From Papaver somniferum (Eukaryota; Streptophyta; Magnoliopsida; Ranunculales; Papaveraceae), in assembly GCF_003573695.1 (NCBI RefSeq), contig NC_039362.1, positions 11,993,679 through 12,057,678 on the forward strand: a stretch of 64,000 nt of DNA. Direction: 5' to 3'. The notes below the pieces were generated by a model, which saw nothing but the letters and a program-made list of their open reading frames with translations, was not told the origin of the DNA and made no database searches. A program made the position numbers and the translations under genes. Below are positions 1 to 12,186 of this stretch, piece by piece (the first letter of the stretch is position 1; every line of letters begins with the position of its first letter).

Positions 1-2464
<2,464 letters not shown>

Positions 2465-2492
2465 TAGCTTTGACTATCTTTGGTTGTTGCAT

Positions 2493-3492
2493 NNNNNNNN
2501 NNNNNNNNNNNNNNNNNNNNNNNNNNNNNNNNNNNNNNNNNNNNNNNNNNNNNNNNNNNNNNNNNNNNNNNNNNNNNNNNNNNNNNNNNNNNNNNNNNNN
2601 NNNNNNNNNNNNNNNNNNNNNNNNNNNNNNNNNNNNNNNNNNNNNNNNNNNNNNNNNNNNNNNNNNNNNNNNNNNNNNNNNNNNNNNNNNNNNNNNNNNN
2701 NNNNNNNNNNNNNNNNNNNNNNNNNNNNNNNNNNNNNNNNNNNNNNNNNNNNNNNNNNNNNNNNNNNNNNNNNNNNNNNNNNNNNNNNNNNNNNNNNNNN
2801 NNNNNNNNNNNNNNNNNNNNNNNNNNNNNNNNNNNNNNNNNNNNNNNNNNNNNNNNNNNNNNNNNNNNNNNNNNNNNNNNNNNNNNNNNNNNNNNNNNNN
2901 NNNNNNNNNNNNNNNNNNNNNNNNNNNNNNNNNNNNNNNNNNNNNNNNNNNNNNNNNNNNNNNNNNNNNNNNNNNNNNNNNNNNNNNNNNNNNNNNNNNN
3001 NNNNNNNNNNNNNNNNNNNNNNNNNNNNNNNNNNNNNNNNNNNNNNNNNNNNNNNNNNNNNNNNNNNNNNNNNNNNNNNNNNNNNNNNNNNNNNNNNNNN
3101 NNNNNNNNNNNNNNNNNNNNNNNNNNNNNNNNNNNNNNNNNNNNNNNNNNNNNNNNNNNNNNNNNNNNNNNNNNNNNNNNNNNNNNNNNNNNNNNNNNNN
3201 NNNNNNNNNNNNNNNNNNNNNNNNNNNNNNNNNNNNNNNNNNNNNNNNNNNNNNNNNNNNNNNNNNNNNNNNNNNNNNNNNNNNNNNNNNNNNNNNNNNN
3301 NNNNNNNNNNNNNNNNNNNNNNNNNNNNNNNNNNNNNNNNNNNNNNNNNNNNNNNNNNNNNNNNNNNNNNNNNNNNNNNNNNNNNNNNNNNNNNNNNNNN
3401 NNNNNNNNNNNNNNNNNNNNNNNNNNNNNNNNNNNNNNNNNNNNNNNNNNNNNNNNNNNNNNNNNNNNNNNNNNNNNNNNNNNNNNNNNNNN
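2493..3492. other. Assembly gap, exactly 1000 N
   Basis: The run is exactly 1000 N, which suggests a placeholder of unknown true length. To its left is an intron of the Pol III subunit gene; to its right is the interior of the left Tat retrotransposon. The missing sequence must include at least the 3' end of that element or a rearrangement point. Confidence 0.98.
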
Positions 3493-3622
3493 TGATGAAG
3501 TCATGTCTTATTGTAAATATCATAGTTCAGTTGTGTGAATGTTCACATTATGAAAATTATGTATATGATTTTATGAGAAAATCATTTTTTATGCACTAAT
3601 GAAGCGTTGTTCGTTATTGCAG

Positions 3623-3695
3623 ATTTCAAGGAACGAATTGATTTCGTGTGTTAACTCTTGTATTGCAACCGCTATTGATAGTGAAATTGAAAGAG
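3623..3695 (+). other. Candidate exon upstream of antisense gene 1 (left Tat copy)
   Basis: A 73-base segment preceded by a good acceptor (ttattgcag) and followed by a donor (gtaaga). The same segment with the same splice sites occurs at 28171-28243 on the minus strand in the right Tat copy. In the right copy the next exon follows a ttttcag-type acceptor just before the ATG of antisense gene 1; in the left copy that acceptor is mutated to cat. Because it is duplicated with the element, it is part of the retrotransposon and not a Pol III subunit exon. Confidence 0.5.
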
Positions 3696-3770
3696 GTAAG
3701 ATTCAAGAATTACCATTTTTTGGATGAATTTATCTGCATGTCGATAACTCCATGCTCCTGGTTTCATAAA

Positions 3771-4292
3771 ATGTCGGCTTCCAGCGGTCGTAGTTATTCC
3801 TCCGGTTCTGACAAAGATCCCAAAGCTCCCATAGCTAAACCGAGAGCCAAGGTAATTCGTGATGAGGGAGCAAAGACCAGCGTACCCTCGAATGAGCAGA
3901 GAGTTACTTTCTCCGAACTCATGAAAAGAAAAGTCGAAGACGATGAGAAAGATGCTCATCAGCGCACAAAGGATCGAATCCGGCGCAAAATACAGAGAGC
4001 TGAGGAAAAACGCCAATTCTTGGACGGGGTACCCTTTGATTCTGATGTTGATTCTTCCGAAGAAGAAACTGCCTGGGGTTTGCCTGATCAGTGTGCCACA
4101 GAATTCAAAAGTCCCATGAACATTGCAGCTGAAGCGGAAGAAGATTCATATGATGATTTTTATGCTCATCCAGACGTCACTAATAGTCATGACAGTGATT
4201 ATGAAGAAGAGGATTCCGAGAAGGATAGTGATGACAACTCTGAGAAAGACAGTGATGACGAATCTGACAACTCAGATGGATCTGACGAATAG
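3771..4292 (+). CDS. Tat antisense gene 1, acidic-tail protein (left copy)
   Basis: Encodes 173 residues on the strand opposite to pol. The N-terminus is Ser/Gly/Lys-rich (MSASSGRSYSSGSDKDPKAP). A highly charged basic middle follows (RTKDRIRRK...AEEKRQFLDG), probably helical. The last third is acidic, with repeats such as SEKDSDDNSEKDSDDESDNS. I do not recognise a domain. The start was chosen at the ATG directly after the position that is a splice acceptor in the right copy; the frame also stays open upstream to 3648 without an ATG. The paralogue at 27538-28095 keeps the same frame with many substitutions, suggesting it was once selected as coding. Opposite-strand ORFs in this position are known in Tat elements such as Grande and Retand; function unknown. 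A nuclear role would be inference from the charge pattern. Confidence 0.6.
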   Translation: MSASSGRSYSSGSDKDPKAPIAKPRAKVIRDEGAKTSVPSNEQRVTFSELMKRKVEDDEKDAHQRTKDRIRRKIQRAEEKRQFLDGVPFDSDVDSSEEETAWGLPDQCATEFKSPMNIAAEAEEDSYDDFYAHPDVTNSHDSDYEEEDSEKDSDDNSEKDSDDESDNSDGSDE

Positions 4293-4800
4293 CTTTACTT
4301 TCGATCTCTTTTTTCTTTTTTTTTAGTATTTGAATACTCTCAATATTCGTAGTAGATGTCTTCATTCGAACAACTTGGTTGAAGTATTTAGGTCTTCCTT
4401 TTGAATGAGAGATTTTATTAATGCAAGTTCTTCTTAATTGAATTAAGCAAACCGAGCCACTCTTCATGCCGAACTCATTATAATCTCCCTTAACCCTTGT
4501 GGTTCTTCATCTAATGAAAATATCCAAACATAAGATGTATAATACATGGGGCCGTCTGACTTGCCGCTCACAATTAACCTTGGTCAGTCCCCAGTGCACT
4601 ATTTTACTTCCGCATCTCCAGTTTGACCTTGTTAAAGACTTAGGGTTTCAGTAAAACTCATAAATGAATCGGAGATAAGTGTCTGCCATATCTTGTATAT
4701 ATCTTTGTAGATTTAGGGTTTATCACTTGCGCCAATATCTCCTCCATTCCTAAGTTAGTTTCATCTCCGAAGAAATTTCGATCATCATACCTCTTATATC
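4293..4800 (+). promoter_or_regulatory. Region between antisense genes 1 and 2 with possible TATA box
   Basis: About 500 bases without an ORF, duplicated in inverted form at 27064-27537. Near 4690-4705 it contains ttgtatatatctttg, about 100 bases before the ATG at 4801, a plausible TATA element for antisense gene 2. The early part is T-rich and could be the 3' UTR of antisense gene 1. No other structure was found. Confidence 0.35.
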
Positions 4801-5788
4801 ATGTCTGCTGATAATACTTCTTCTCAAAACGGACTTCAGTCAAAACATGGAGTAGAAGCGCCATCTTGGTAAGTTGCATATCTTTTCCATCCCGTTCAGT
4901 TGAGGTTACTGATCGTAGAAGATGATTTTTTGCACGATAACCAGAAGAATCTTTCTTCTCACAATTCAAGGCCCAAGCGGACTGCTAGAACTCATGCCCG
5001 ATATAGGTCGGCTCCTGCCGAGACTGGATCATCTCTAAGCAATCTTATAATTTTTGAAATTTTACCATGTCTAATTCAGGCGAAATTAAACACTTCCCCG
5101 TTCATCACAGACGGATGTTCGTGTCGTTGTTGATGCTAGAAGGAGAAGGAGTGTAAAGTCCGTGACTGTGGTCGAGGTTGAAGATAGTAGCAATCAAGCA
5201 TGTGAAGATTCTGCAGAATCCGTGGAGACAGAAGACAGTGTTCATGCCCGTGAATACCCGACAAGTGGGTTCTTGTTTGAAGCTTCATTGATTAACACTT
5301 TCCCAGATAATGAGGTGGTTGGTGTATTAGTCATTCCCAAGTGCCATGCACCTCTGTATACTAAGATCTAGAAAAATTATGGGCATATTGCCACTACAGA
5401 AGTGTGGAAAGGTTTTATACCCACCCTCCTGACTACAGTTACAGGGCTGCTACCGATCATTGAAGAAATGAACCAAATGCACCTGCGAGATGTCAAGAAT
5501 CAGGAACTACACAAGTGGGATGAGATGCTTTCCAATTGTGAGATATTGCGATTCAATCTGAGCTGGCTTCGCCGTCATCTTGAGATAATTAAGATCCATA
5601 AGGAGTCGTAGGATGCTGATGCGATTTCCATGACCACTGCTTTATTGGAGGAGGAAAAGATACTGGCTTTGGAGTCAGTGAGGGTCGAGAAGGCGGTTGA
5701 GGATTTGAAGGCAAAGACTAGGATCTTCCAGAAGAAACTCGACAGGGTTTCCTACAGGGATTATCCATTGCTGGATGGTTTGCTCTGA
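4801..5788 (+). pseudogene. Tat antisense gene 2, multi-exon, degenerate (left copy)
   Basis: Starts with ATG at 4801; the first exon (MSADNTSSQNGLQ...) ends at a gtaagt donor at 4869. A second exon covers about 4905-5032 (HNSRPKRTARTHARYRS, basic). A third begins after the acceptor near 5109 and runs to the TGA at 5786-5788; it holds a basic run (DARRRRS), the motif PLYTKI-stop-KNYGHIAT, and a C-terminal helix rich in Glu/Lys ending DYPLLDGLL. Lesions: one base missing near the end of exon 1 compared with the right copy, a lost donor after exon 2 (ct for gt), TAG in place of Trp in the KIW..YG motif, another stop near 5609 and a frameshift near 5680. This matches the type of opposite-strand ORF described for Tat elements; molecular function unknown. 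Confidence 0.6.
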
Positions 5789-5967
5789 GTGAATATTCAG
5801 GAGAGTTGAAATGTAGGTTTCTGACAAGGTAGAACAATCTGATAGCATGAGGAGTTTTGTTCAATTGATGAATATTTGATGAATAAATGAGCATCTTGCA
5901 TGCTCTTTTAAGGAAATAGATTATATTTGAGATGTATTTGAAATAAAGGTTAATTATCTGTTGTTGA

Positions 5968-7050
5968 TCAAGCGTAATAGGCTTTGAGCCATTTGCCATT
6001 GATAACATTTCCTTCCTTTCCTCCACTGATTGCTAAAATTTTGTAGTATCCACTAGACACCGCTTTGATGATAACATACGACCCTTCCCATTTCTGAGAT
6101 AATTTGGGAGCATACATATCTTGTTGAATGTGCTTTGCCGTCTTTAATACCAAATATACTACTTGAAAAGTTCGGGGTTTTACCATTTTCTTGTAAGCCC
6201 TGGATATCCTCTGTTTATAAGCCTCCACGTACTTTTATACTTTAGCTCTCCTTTATTCAAGCATGTCTAGTTCAGCAACTCTTGACTTGGACACTTCAGC
6301 TTCATCCCATCGTATTCCACTAGCCGCTGCAATCCTTGCTGAAGGAATTTTTATCTCGGCTGGGAGTATAGCATCAACCCCATAGACGAGCAAATACGGT
6401 GACGTTCCAATTGAGCTTCTTGGTGCAGTTCTGTAAGCCCACAAAGCCATGGGAAGTTGCTCATGCCACAATCGTGTATTGTCATGAATTGTTCGACTGA
6501 TAATCCGGATCAAAGTTTTGTTGGTACTCTCTGCTTGGACATTTCCTTGGGGGTAGTATGGTGTGGAGAAGATATGTTTAATCCCGTACTCCTTGAGCAA
6601 TTTCTCGACATCTTGGTTGGCGAAAGGAGTCCCATTATCTGTGATGATATGTTTAGGGACGCCGAATCTATATATAACATGCTCCATTATGAAGGCTGCA
6701 ATAGTTACCCCTGTGGTACCTCTGAGCGGGATTGCTTCGACCAACTTAGTGAAATATTCAGTAGCTATGATGATGTATTCATGCTGCTTTGAGGATGCTG
6801 GGTTGATCTTCCCGATGATATCAAGTCCCCAGATATAGAAAGGCCATGGACTATTCACAGAGTGTAATGGAAGACAAGGGGTATGAATGAGATTACAGTG
6901 AATCTGGCATTTATGGCACTTTTGAACGTATGCGGCTGCATCATCTTCCATAGTCGGCCAGTAATATTTCTCGCGGATTTAGAGAAACAATTTCTTTTTC
7001 CCCTGATGTTCTCCTTCATGAGTTTCTTTCAGGACTTTCAGGATTTCATC
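5968..7050 (-). pseudogene. Tat integrase (left copy), broken
   Basis: Integrase inserts the element's cDNA into the genome. Visible on the minus strand: the end of the N-terminal zinc region (KCHKCQ), the core with WGLDIIG, TDNGTPF and a Glu in VQAESTNK (a complete DDE triad), then MALWAYRTAPR, and a C-terminal domain ending GKWLKAYYA, typical of Tat integrases without a chromodomain. Breaks: a stop near 6979 before the YYWP motif, a stop at 6253 (LE-stop-RRAKV) and disruption between 6228 and 6253. The right copy is open across these sites but has lost the catalytic Glu. Confidence 0.88.
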
Positions 7051-7059
7051 TTCGGGTAG

Positions 7060-8169
7060 GCATCTCAACAAGTATCCTCCAAAGCTTTTGCGTTATAAGA
7101 TTCCGTCAAGAAAAACTAATCTCTTAGCTCTTTGTATGAGTTTGATTGCATCTTTCTTTTCTGGTGGCGATTTGTTGTCTCGAAGATATTCGATGTAAGG
7201 CTGCCTCTAGTCCCCGACGTGAAGGAGTGTTAGCACTTCCAAATGATGAGGAGGTGTCTGAAAATTAGGACAAGCTCCCTGAAAAGTCCTTGATTGTGCT
7301 TCCATGGAAGGCCAATAGTACCCGAGTCTCTGGAGTCTTCTATAAAGTGTTATCATCAGCGTCTGTCCGCACATTTCTTGATGCACACTTTCGAGTTTTT
7401 CTTTCGCTTCTTCATCACCCAGGCATCGTGATATAGAGGCATCCGGGTTACGATGGTATAAGGTCCCATGAAGCAACAAGAAGTTATTCAGTTCTTTAAG
7501 GCTGATCGTCCCTTCTGTAATGGAGCTGCTTTGTTCATGAGTGATAGGTTCTCTCCAGTCATTTGCTTGAGCTCCTTCAGTTTTATTAAGCCACGCGGAT
7601 GACTCAGCTCGTCTTTGCACTATGATGGATTTCTCTGATCCTTCGAATTGTAACTTAGAGGCAAGAGTTTCTAAGCAATCAGCATGCCTATTGTTGGTTC
7701 GGCCAGTATGGGTGATGGTCGCGTCGGCGAAATGAGTCAGGAGTCATTGTGCTTCAGCCCTGAATGGAGCAAGTGTTATCTCTTTGAGAGAGTACACCCC
7801 ATTCATTTTATTGACTAGTAGTTTTGAATCTCCTCTGATATCCAGATGCATTGCTCATGCTTGTTTAGCTAATGATAATCCTAGCAAGAAGGCCTCATAC
7901 TCTGCTGAATTATTTGTACAGTGGAAATCCAGCTTGAATGAGTGAGAGAATACCTCTCCTGATGGAGAGACTAAGACTATGCCCGCTCCTCCAGTATCAT
8001 TACTAGGAGTGACGGATCCATCAAAGTATAACAACCATGTTTCTTCTTTAACGACTGAGATTCCTGGAAGTTCTCCTACGTCATCTGGTAATGTCGCGGA
8101 ATCTTCTCCTGGGAACGCTGCTAGTAAATCTGCTACTGCTTGAACTTTGATTGTTTTTGGGGGAAACAC
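7060..8169 (-). pseudogene. Second (Tat-type) RNase H and linker to integrase, left copy, broken
   Basis: A type I RNase H domain separate from the RT-linked one, a hallmark of Tat elements. Catalytic positions are visible as YFDGS, NSAEYEA and RGDSKLL, with NNRHAD near the end. It is followed by a linker with GTLYHRN and LGYYWPS motifs that lead to integrase. Breaks include a stop after LAKQA (7855-7857), a stop in the EAQ-stop-LLTHF region (about 7743), a stop after HVGD (7207) and further stops around 7095 and 7180. The reading frame shifts relative to the RT-RNase H block near 8140. Confidence 0.82.
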
Positions 8170-9601
8170 ATACTATGTCGAATTCCGACATCTGAAGCAG
8201 CCACTTTCCAGGTCTTCCTATCAAAGCGGGCTTTGAGAGTAAAAACTTTATGGGATCAGCTTTGGATACAAGCACAACTCTGTTGGATAATAAATAATGC
8301 CTGAATCTTTGCATTGCATGAGCTAACGCCAGACATGCTCTTTCAGCTTTCGGGTATCTGAGTTGAGCATCCTTCATGGTTCGGTTGAAATAGTAAATTG
8401 GATGCTCGACGCCTTCTTCGTCTTCTTGAGCCAGTAGTGCTCCAATAGCAACATCACTGGAGGTTGTGTATAATATCAACGGTCGACCCTGCACTGGAGA
8501 CCTCATGAATGCAGGTGATAGAAGTATCTGTTGTATTTTCTGAAATACTTCCTGCTGAATATCCGTCCACTTGAAACTCGCTCCCTTCTTCAGCAGAGGG
8601 GTGAACGAAGCAATAAGTTGAGCCAATCCTGGTATGAAGCGTCTGATGTAATTCACCTTACCCATGAAGCTCTGCAGTTCCTTCACAGTGCGTGGAGGAG
8701 GCATGGTGGAGATGGATTTCGCTTTGTCCGGATCGACTTTGATCCCTTCGGCAGTGACCAAGAATCCCAGAAACTTTCCATAAGAAACTCCAAAAGCGCA
8801 TTTTATAGGATTCATCTTCAACTTGTATTCTCTGCATCTTTCAAAGACTTGTCTCAGAATTTATAGATGGGATGTTCGAGATTTCGATTTCACCACGACA
8901 TCGTCAACATAATCTTCTACTTGCTTGTGCATCATATCATGAAATATCGCTGTCATGGCTCGTTGGAAGGTGGCGCCAGAATTCTTCAACCCAAAGGGCA
9001 TCACAGTGTAATGAAAATTCCCAATTGGAGTAAGAAATGCGGTCTTGGCGGCATCATGTTTGAACATTTTGATTTGGTTGTACCCATTGTAACCATCCAT
9101 GAATGAAAACATACCGTGGCCGCTGGTCGCATCAACGAGCATATCAATGTCTGGTAAAAGAAAGTCATCCTTCGGGCATCATTTATTCAGGTTTCTGAAA
9201 TCTACACAGCATCTGATTTGACCATTTTTCTTCTTAACTGGGACGACATTAGCCAGCCATGTTGGGTGTTGAATAGGCTTGATAAATCCTGCTACCAGTA
9301 ATTTTTGAATTTCGGCCTTGATTTGTTCCTCGACTTCATGCCTGAACTGCCTGGGTGGTTGTTTGACATCCTTGGAGCCAGGAATGATATGTAGACGGTG
9401 AGTGACCAATTTGTCATCCAGACCAGGCATTTCTTCATACGTCCAAGCAAATATATCCCGATACTCCTTCAGTAACTCTACCAGGCCTATGCGCTCTTCC
9501 GGTGATAGCGCAAAACTGATTAAGATTGGTCTTGGATCTTCCTCTGTGCCGATGTTAACTGTCTCAAGATCATTAGTGGTAGAATTCGTGCCATCTTGCA
9601 A
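8081..9601 (-). pseudogene. Tat reverse transcriptase and RT-linked RNase H, left copy, broken
   Basis: The reverse transcriptase copies element RNA to DNA. Motifs in order on the minus strand: WLANVVPVKKKNGQ, RCCVDFRNLNK, DGYNGYNQI, MPFGLKNSGATFQR, the catalytic YVDD within EDYVDDVVVKS, then GFLVT, the thumb/connection (FMGKVNYIRRFIPG) and RNase H with SSDVAIGALLAQ and AERACLALA. Stops interrupt at about 9176 (NK-stop-CP) and at about 8861 (SHL-stop-IL). The reading frame is lost at about 8140 just before the second RNase H. The YVDD box itself is intact. Confidence 0.9.
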
Positions 9602-9700
9602 CTGCTGTGGAGCTTCCTGAACTTCATCCTCAGGTGGTTGTTCGTTCTGACACGATTCGCCAGTGCGAGGAGACTCTTGATCAATCTCCCCTATTAATTG

Positions 9701-10420
9701 CTAATCTTTGCGTCGCCGGTAAATGAACCTTCCTTCCGCGTCATGAGTGGTCATAAAATTAGATCCTGGGATCGTAGTTTCATCTTTTCGACGTTTGACC
9801 CGTGCAACAGGTGACTTGACCGGTTCTTCTTCTGAAGATGGTGATGACGCCGCAGATGCCTCAATAGCCTTCCAACTTGGAAGTGGAGTAGTGTAGATTT
9901 TCTTAGGAGGTTCAGGGGCGCTTCTTTGGGACTCGATGAATTCCGCATCATATGACAGAGCATACGGAGATGATGAAGCAGTTATGCAGACGATCTTGTT
10001 ATTGAGTAAAGCCTTCATGCATTGATGGTAGGTTGATGGAACCACCTTGTTGTCATGGAGCCAAGGTCGCCCAAGTATCATGTGGTAGTCAGGTTCTTGC
10101 TCGATCACGTGGAGTTTCACCTTTGATTGAATTGGTCTCACCCTCAAATCTATGTACGCGTATCCATATGTGTGGCTTCAGCTTCCTTCAAACCCTGTCA
10201 TTAGGATGAGATGGCGAATGATTTTACCTCGCGGGAATCTGGCCATTATAAGAGTTTTCATAGTGACAATGTTGGTGGAAGCACCGGTGTCGATGAGATC
10301 TCTTCTAAATTCGGTGCCTTTGATGAAGCCAGTCACGTACAACGCGCGATTGTGCCCTTCGTCTGCCATGCGATCTTCTTCTCCAAAAGTGATGTTGTCG
10401 ATTGAATGTCCAGTCATCAA
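9701..10420 (-). pseudogene. Tat aspartic protease and PR-RT linker, left copy
   Basis: Retroviral-type aspartic protease that would cut the Gag-Pol polyprotein. The active site reads LIDTGAST (10285-10310 region), preceded by ALYVTGFIKG. The flap/body continues through KVKLHVIEQEPDYHMILGRPWL, which is characteristic of plant Gypsy proteases. Downstream is a Ser/Pro/Lys-rich linker toward RT. The frame is broken between 10147 and 10178 and ends at a stop near 9701. Confidence 0.85.
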
Positions 10421-10922
10421 AGAAACTTCTTCAACTACTGGGGTTGGTGAAGTTATTTGTACATCGGACGATATCTGGCTGAGTGCAGCAAATGTGTCCG
10501 TGCATTGCTCCTTAGAGAAGTGTATGAGTTCACATAAAACTTTCGATCAAATGTGCAACTTCCTGTTCCACTGGTTCCTCATATGTGGTGAAACTGTTGG
10601 TCTGAGGAGGATTACTAGTCGAAGGATTTGGAGGTTCCACCATCTCTGCTCCTAAAATCCTCGTCACGTGTACCAGCCAAGTTAACAGGCTATCGATTTC
10701 CCTCTTCAGCCGGTCCACGTTTCTTGACAAGTCTTCTTGTCTTCGTGAAAATTCATCCAAGATTGTGATTTCTCAATCCATCGGTTCAACGGAGATAAAT
10801 GGAGTTGTAAAATATGATAATTCATTGTAACCAGAATTGTTTGAAGGAGTGTGAGAGACATTACCATTCGAAAGATTCTGGTTGGGACCTGGAGATGTAG
10901 AGTCATTCCTTAGACCGACCAT
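10421..10922 (-). pseudogene. Shrunken gag remnant of the left Tat copy
   Basis: Reading from an ATG near 10922 (MVGLRNDSTSPGPNQ...) there is a short Asn/Ser-rich start, a stop at about 10776, then a coiled-coil-like stretch (RRQEDLSRNVDRLKREID) and the segment NPPQTNSFTTYEEPVEQEV that leads to protease. Only about 500 bases separate the LTR end from protease, so the gag core and zinc knuckle are missing. This looks like an internal deletion and makes the copy non-autonomous for particle formation. Confidence 0.6.
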
Positions 10923-10959
10923 CCTTGTGAAATCGTGAGATTGCAACTGAGAGATTAAT

Positions 10960-10980
10960 CTCCCACTGTGGTAGCCAATC
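10960..10980 (-). other. Probable primer-binding site of the left Tat copy
   Basis: Directly inside the 5' LTR (which ends in CA at 10981 on the minus strand) the sequence reads gattggctaccacagtggg. This is where a tRNA primer-binding site is expected and it resembles the TTGGC...GTGGG-type sites of plant Gypsy elements. I do not assign a tRNA. Confidence 0.5.
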
Positions 10981-11432
10981 TGTTGGTGGGGGAAAACGAT
11001 TTGTTGGTTTTTGCGAAATTAAAGAGTCGACCGTGTGGAGACTCCTTGAACCGAGCAAAATGTTGAACCTCATACAGATGCACTGCAAGAAGGGAGTGCT
11101 TTAAGTTCGAGAGATCAATCTGTAAGACTCCGGCCTAAACCAAGAACAATGGCCGTTCCAGAGTCAATTCGGTCACAAGAGAGGATGGGTTGATCTGTAG
11201 GAGGGAAGCTGAGAAATGCGTGAGATCAATGGTGATCTGAGATTGTAGGTGTGTTGTGAATTCAACGTGAAAATGTTCTGAATGATTGAATTTTTCTCAA
11301 TTGAGAGTAATTTCTGTGAGTTCGTGTAGACGAAAGATTGTCTGTATGAACTTTGATGAGAAATTGCTCATTTTGGAGAATGTTGTTCGATTGTTCTAAA
11401 AAACCTCCTTCTTCAATCAGGATTCAGAGACA

Positions 11433-11439
11433 TTTTATA
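11433..11439 (-). promoter_or_regulatory. TATA box of the left Tat LTR
   Basis: TATAAAA on the minus strand in the context ccggcattataaaatg, identical to the site at 32751-32757 in the right LTR. It lies about 450 bases before the LTR's inner end, giving a U3 of about 3.2 kb and a short R-U5. Confidence 0.55.
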
Positions 11440-11852
11440 ATGCCGGAGTTGAAAACATCATGATCCCATGAAGTGTGACAGTTGCTGGAATCAGAGAGTG
11501 GGAAATAGGGAAATCGTGTTAAAACCAATTACTCATCGTGCGGAGACTTGGTTAACTTTCCACCCACTACTTTGCTGACTCTTCCAACTGATTGCACGAC
11601 TTGCTCACATTCTCGTCGTGGGTGAACACACGTGTCGTAGACCGCCAGAACAAAACCCTAGTTAATATCCCCCCATGTGACACGATTGAAATCTCGTGAT
11701 TGTGGAGTCAGTTGCTGACTTTATGGGACGATGAGTCCATGTAGCGCTGAGTTGAACATGATTAACAAACGTTTCGAAACTCATGAATTTAATGCGTGTG
11801 CTGAGACGAGGTATCATTATAACCTAAGACGAGCAAAACTGTGTTGCTAAAT

Positions 11853-11980
11853 TGTTGAATATTGGTAGTTGAACCAATATTCTTTGATTTGAGCAAATAT
11901 TGCTAGTCTGAGCGAATATTGCTAATTGAATAAATATTTCCGGTTCGAGCGAATATTGCTAGTTCGAGCAAATATTGTTC
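11853..11980. repeat. Array of ~20-bp AATATTGCT units in the Tat LTR
   Basis: About six loosely repeated units of the form (t)gagc(a/g)aatattgctagt, for example gagcaaatattgctagtc, gagcgaatattgctaatt and gagcgaatattgctagtt. The inverted copy is at 32211-32335. It lies about 0.45 kb upstream of the TATA box. Confidence 0.7.
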
Positions 11981-12186
11981 TTTTGATGAATTGTTGGTAG
12001 CTGGACCAAATAAAATATTAATTTAAGTTACTGACTGCTGGGTCGAGCAAAATAAATATGAATATCAATCATGGAATCAACATAAAATTATCAGAGTGTT
12101 CGAATCTGCACAGAATCACGTTTCTGCAGAGCTCAGGATTCAAAACCCTAATTTTACCGAAATGATGATTTATTGCAAATCAACAC

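Noticed and set aside
3623..3695. Exon after the gap that could have been a Pol III subunit exon
   Set aside because: The same segment with the same splice sites occurs at 28171-28243 within the other Tat copy, so it belongs to the retrotransposon.
10152..10655. 167-codon plus frame over the left protease
   Set aside because: Shadow of the minus-strand protease and linker; the protease motif LIDTGAST is on the minus strand.
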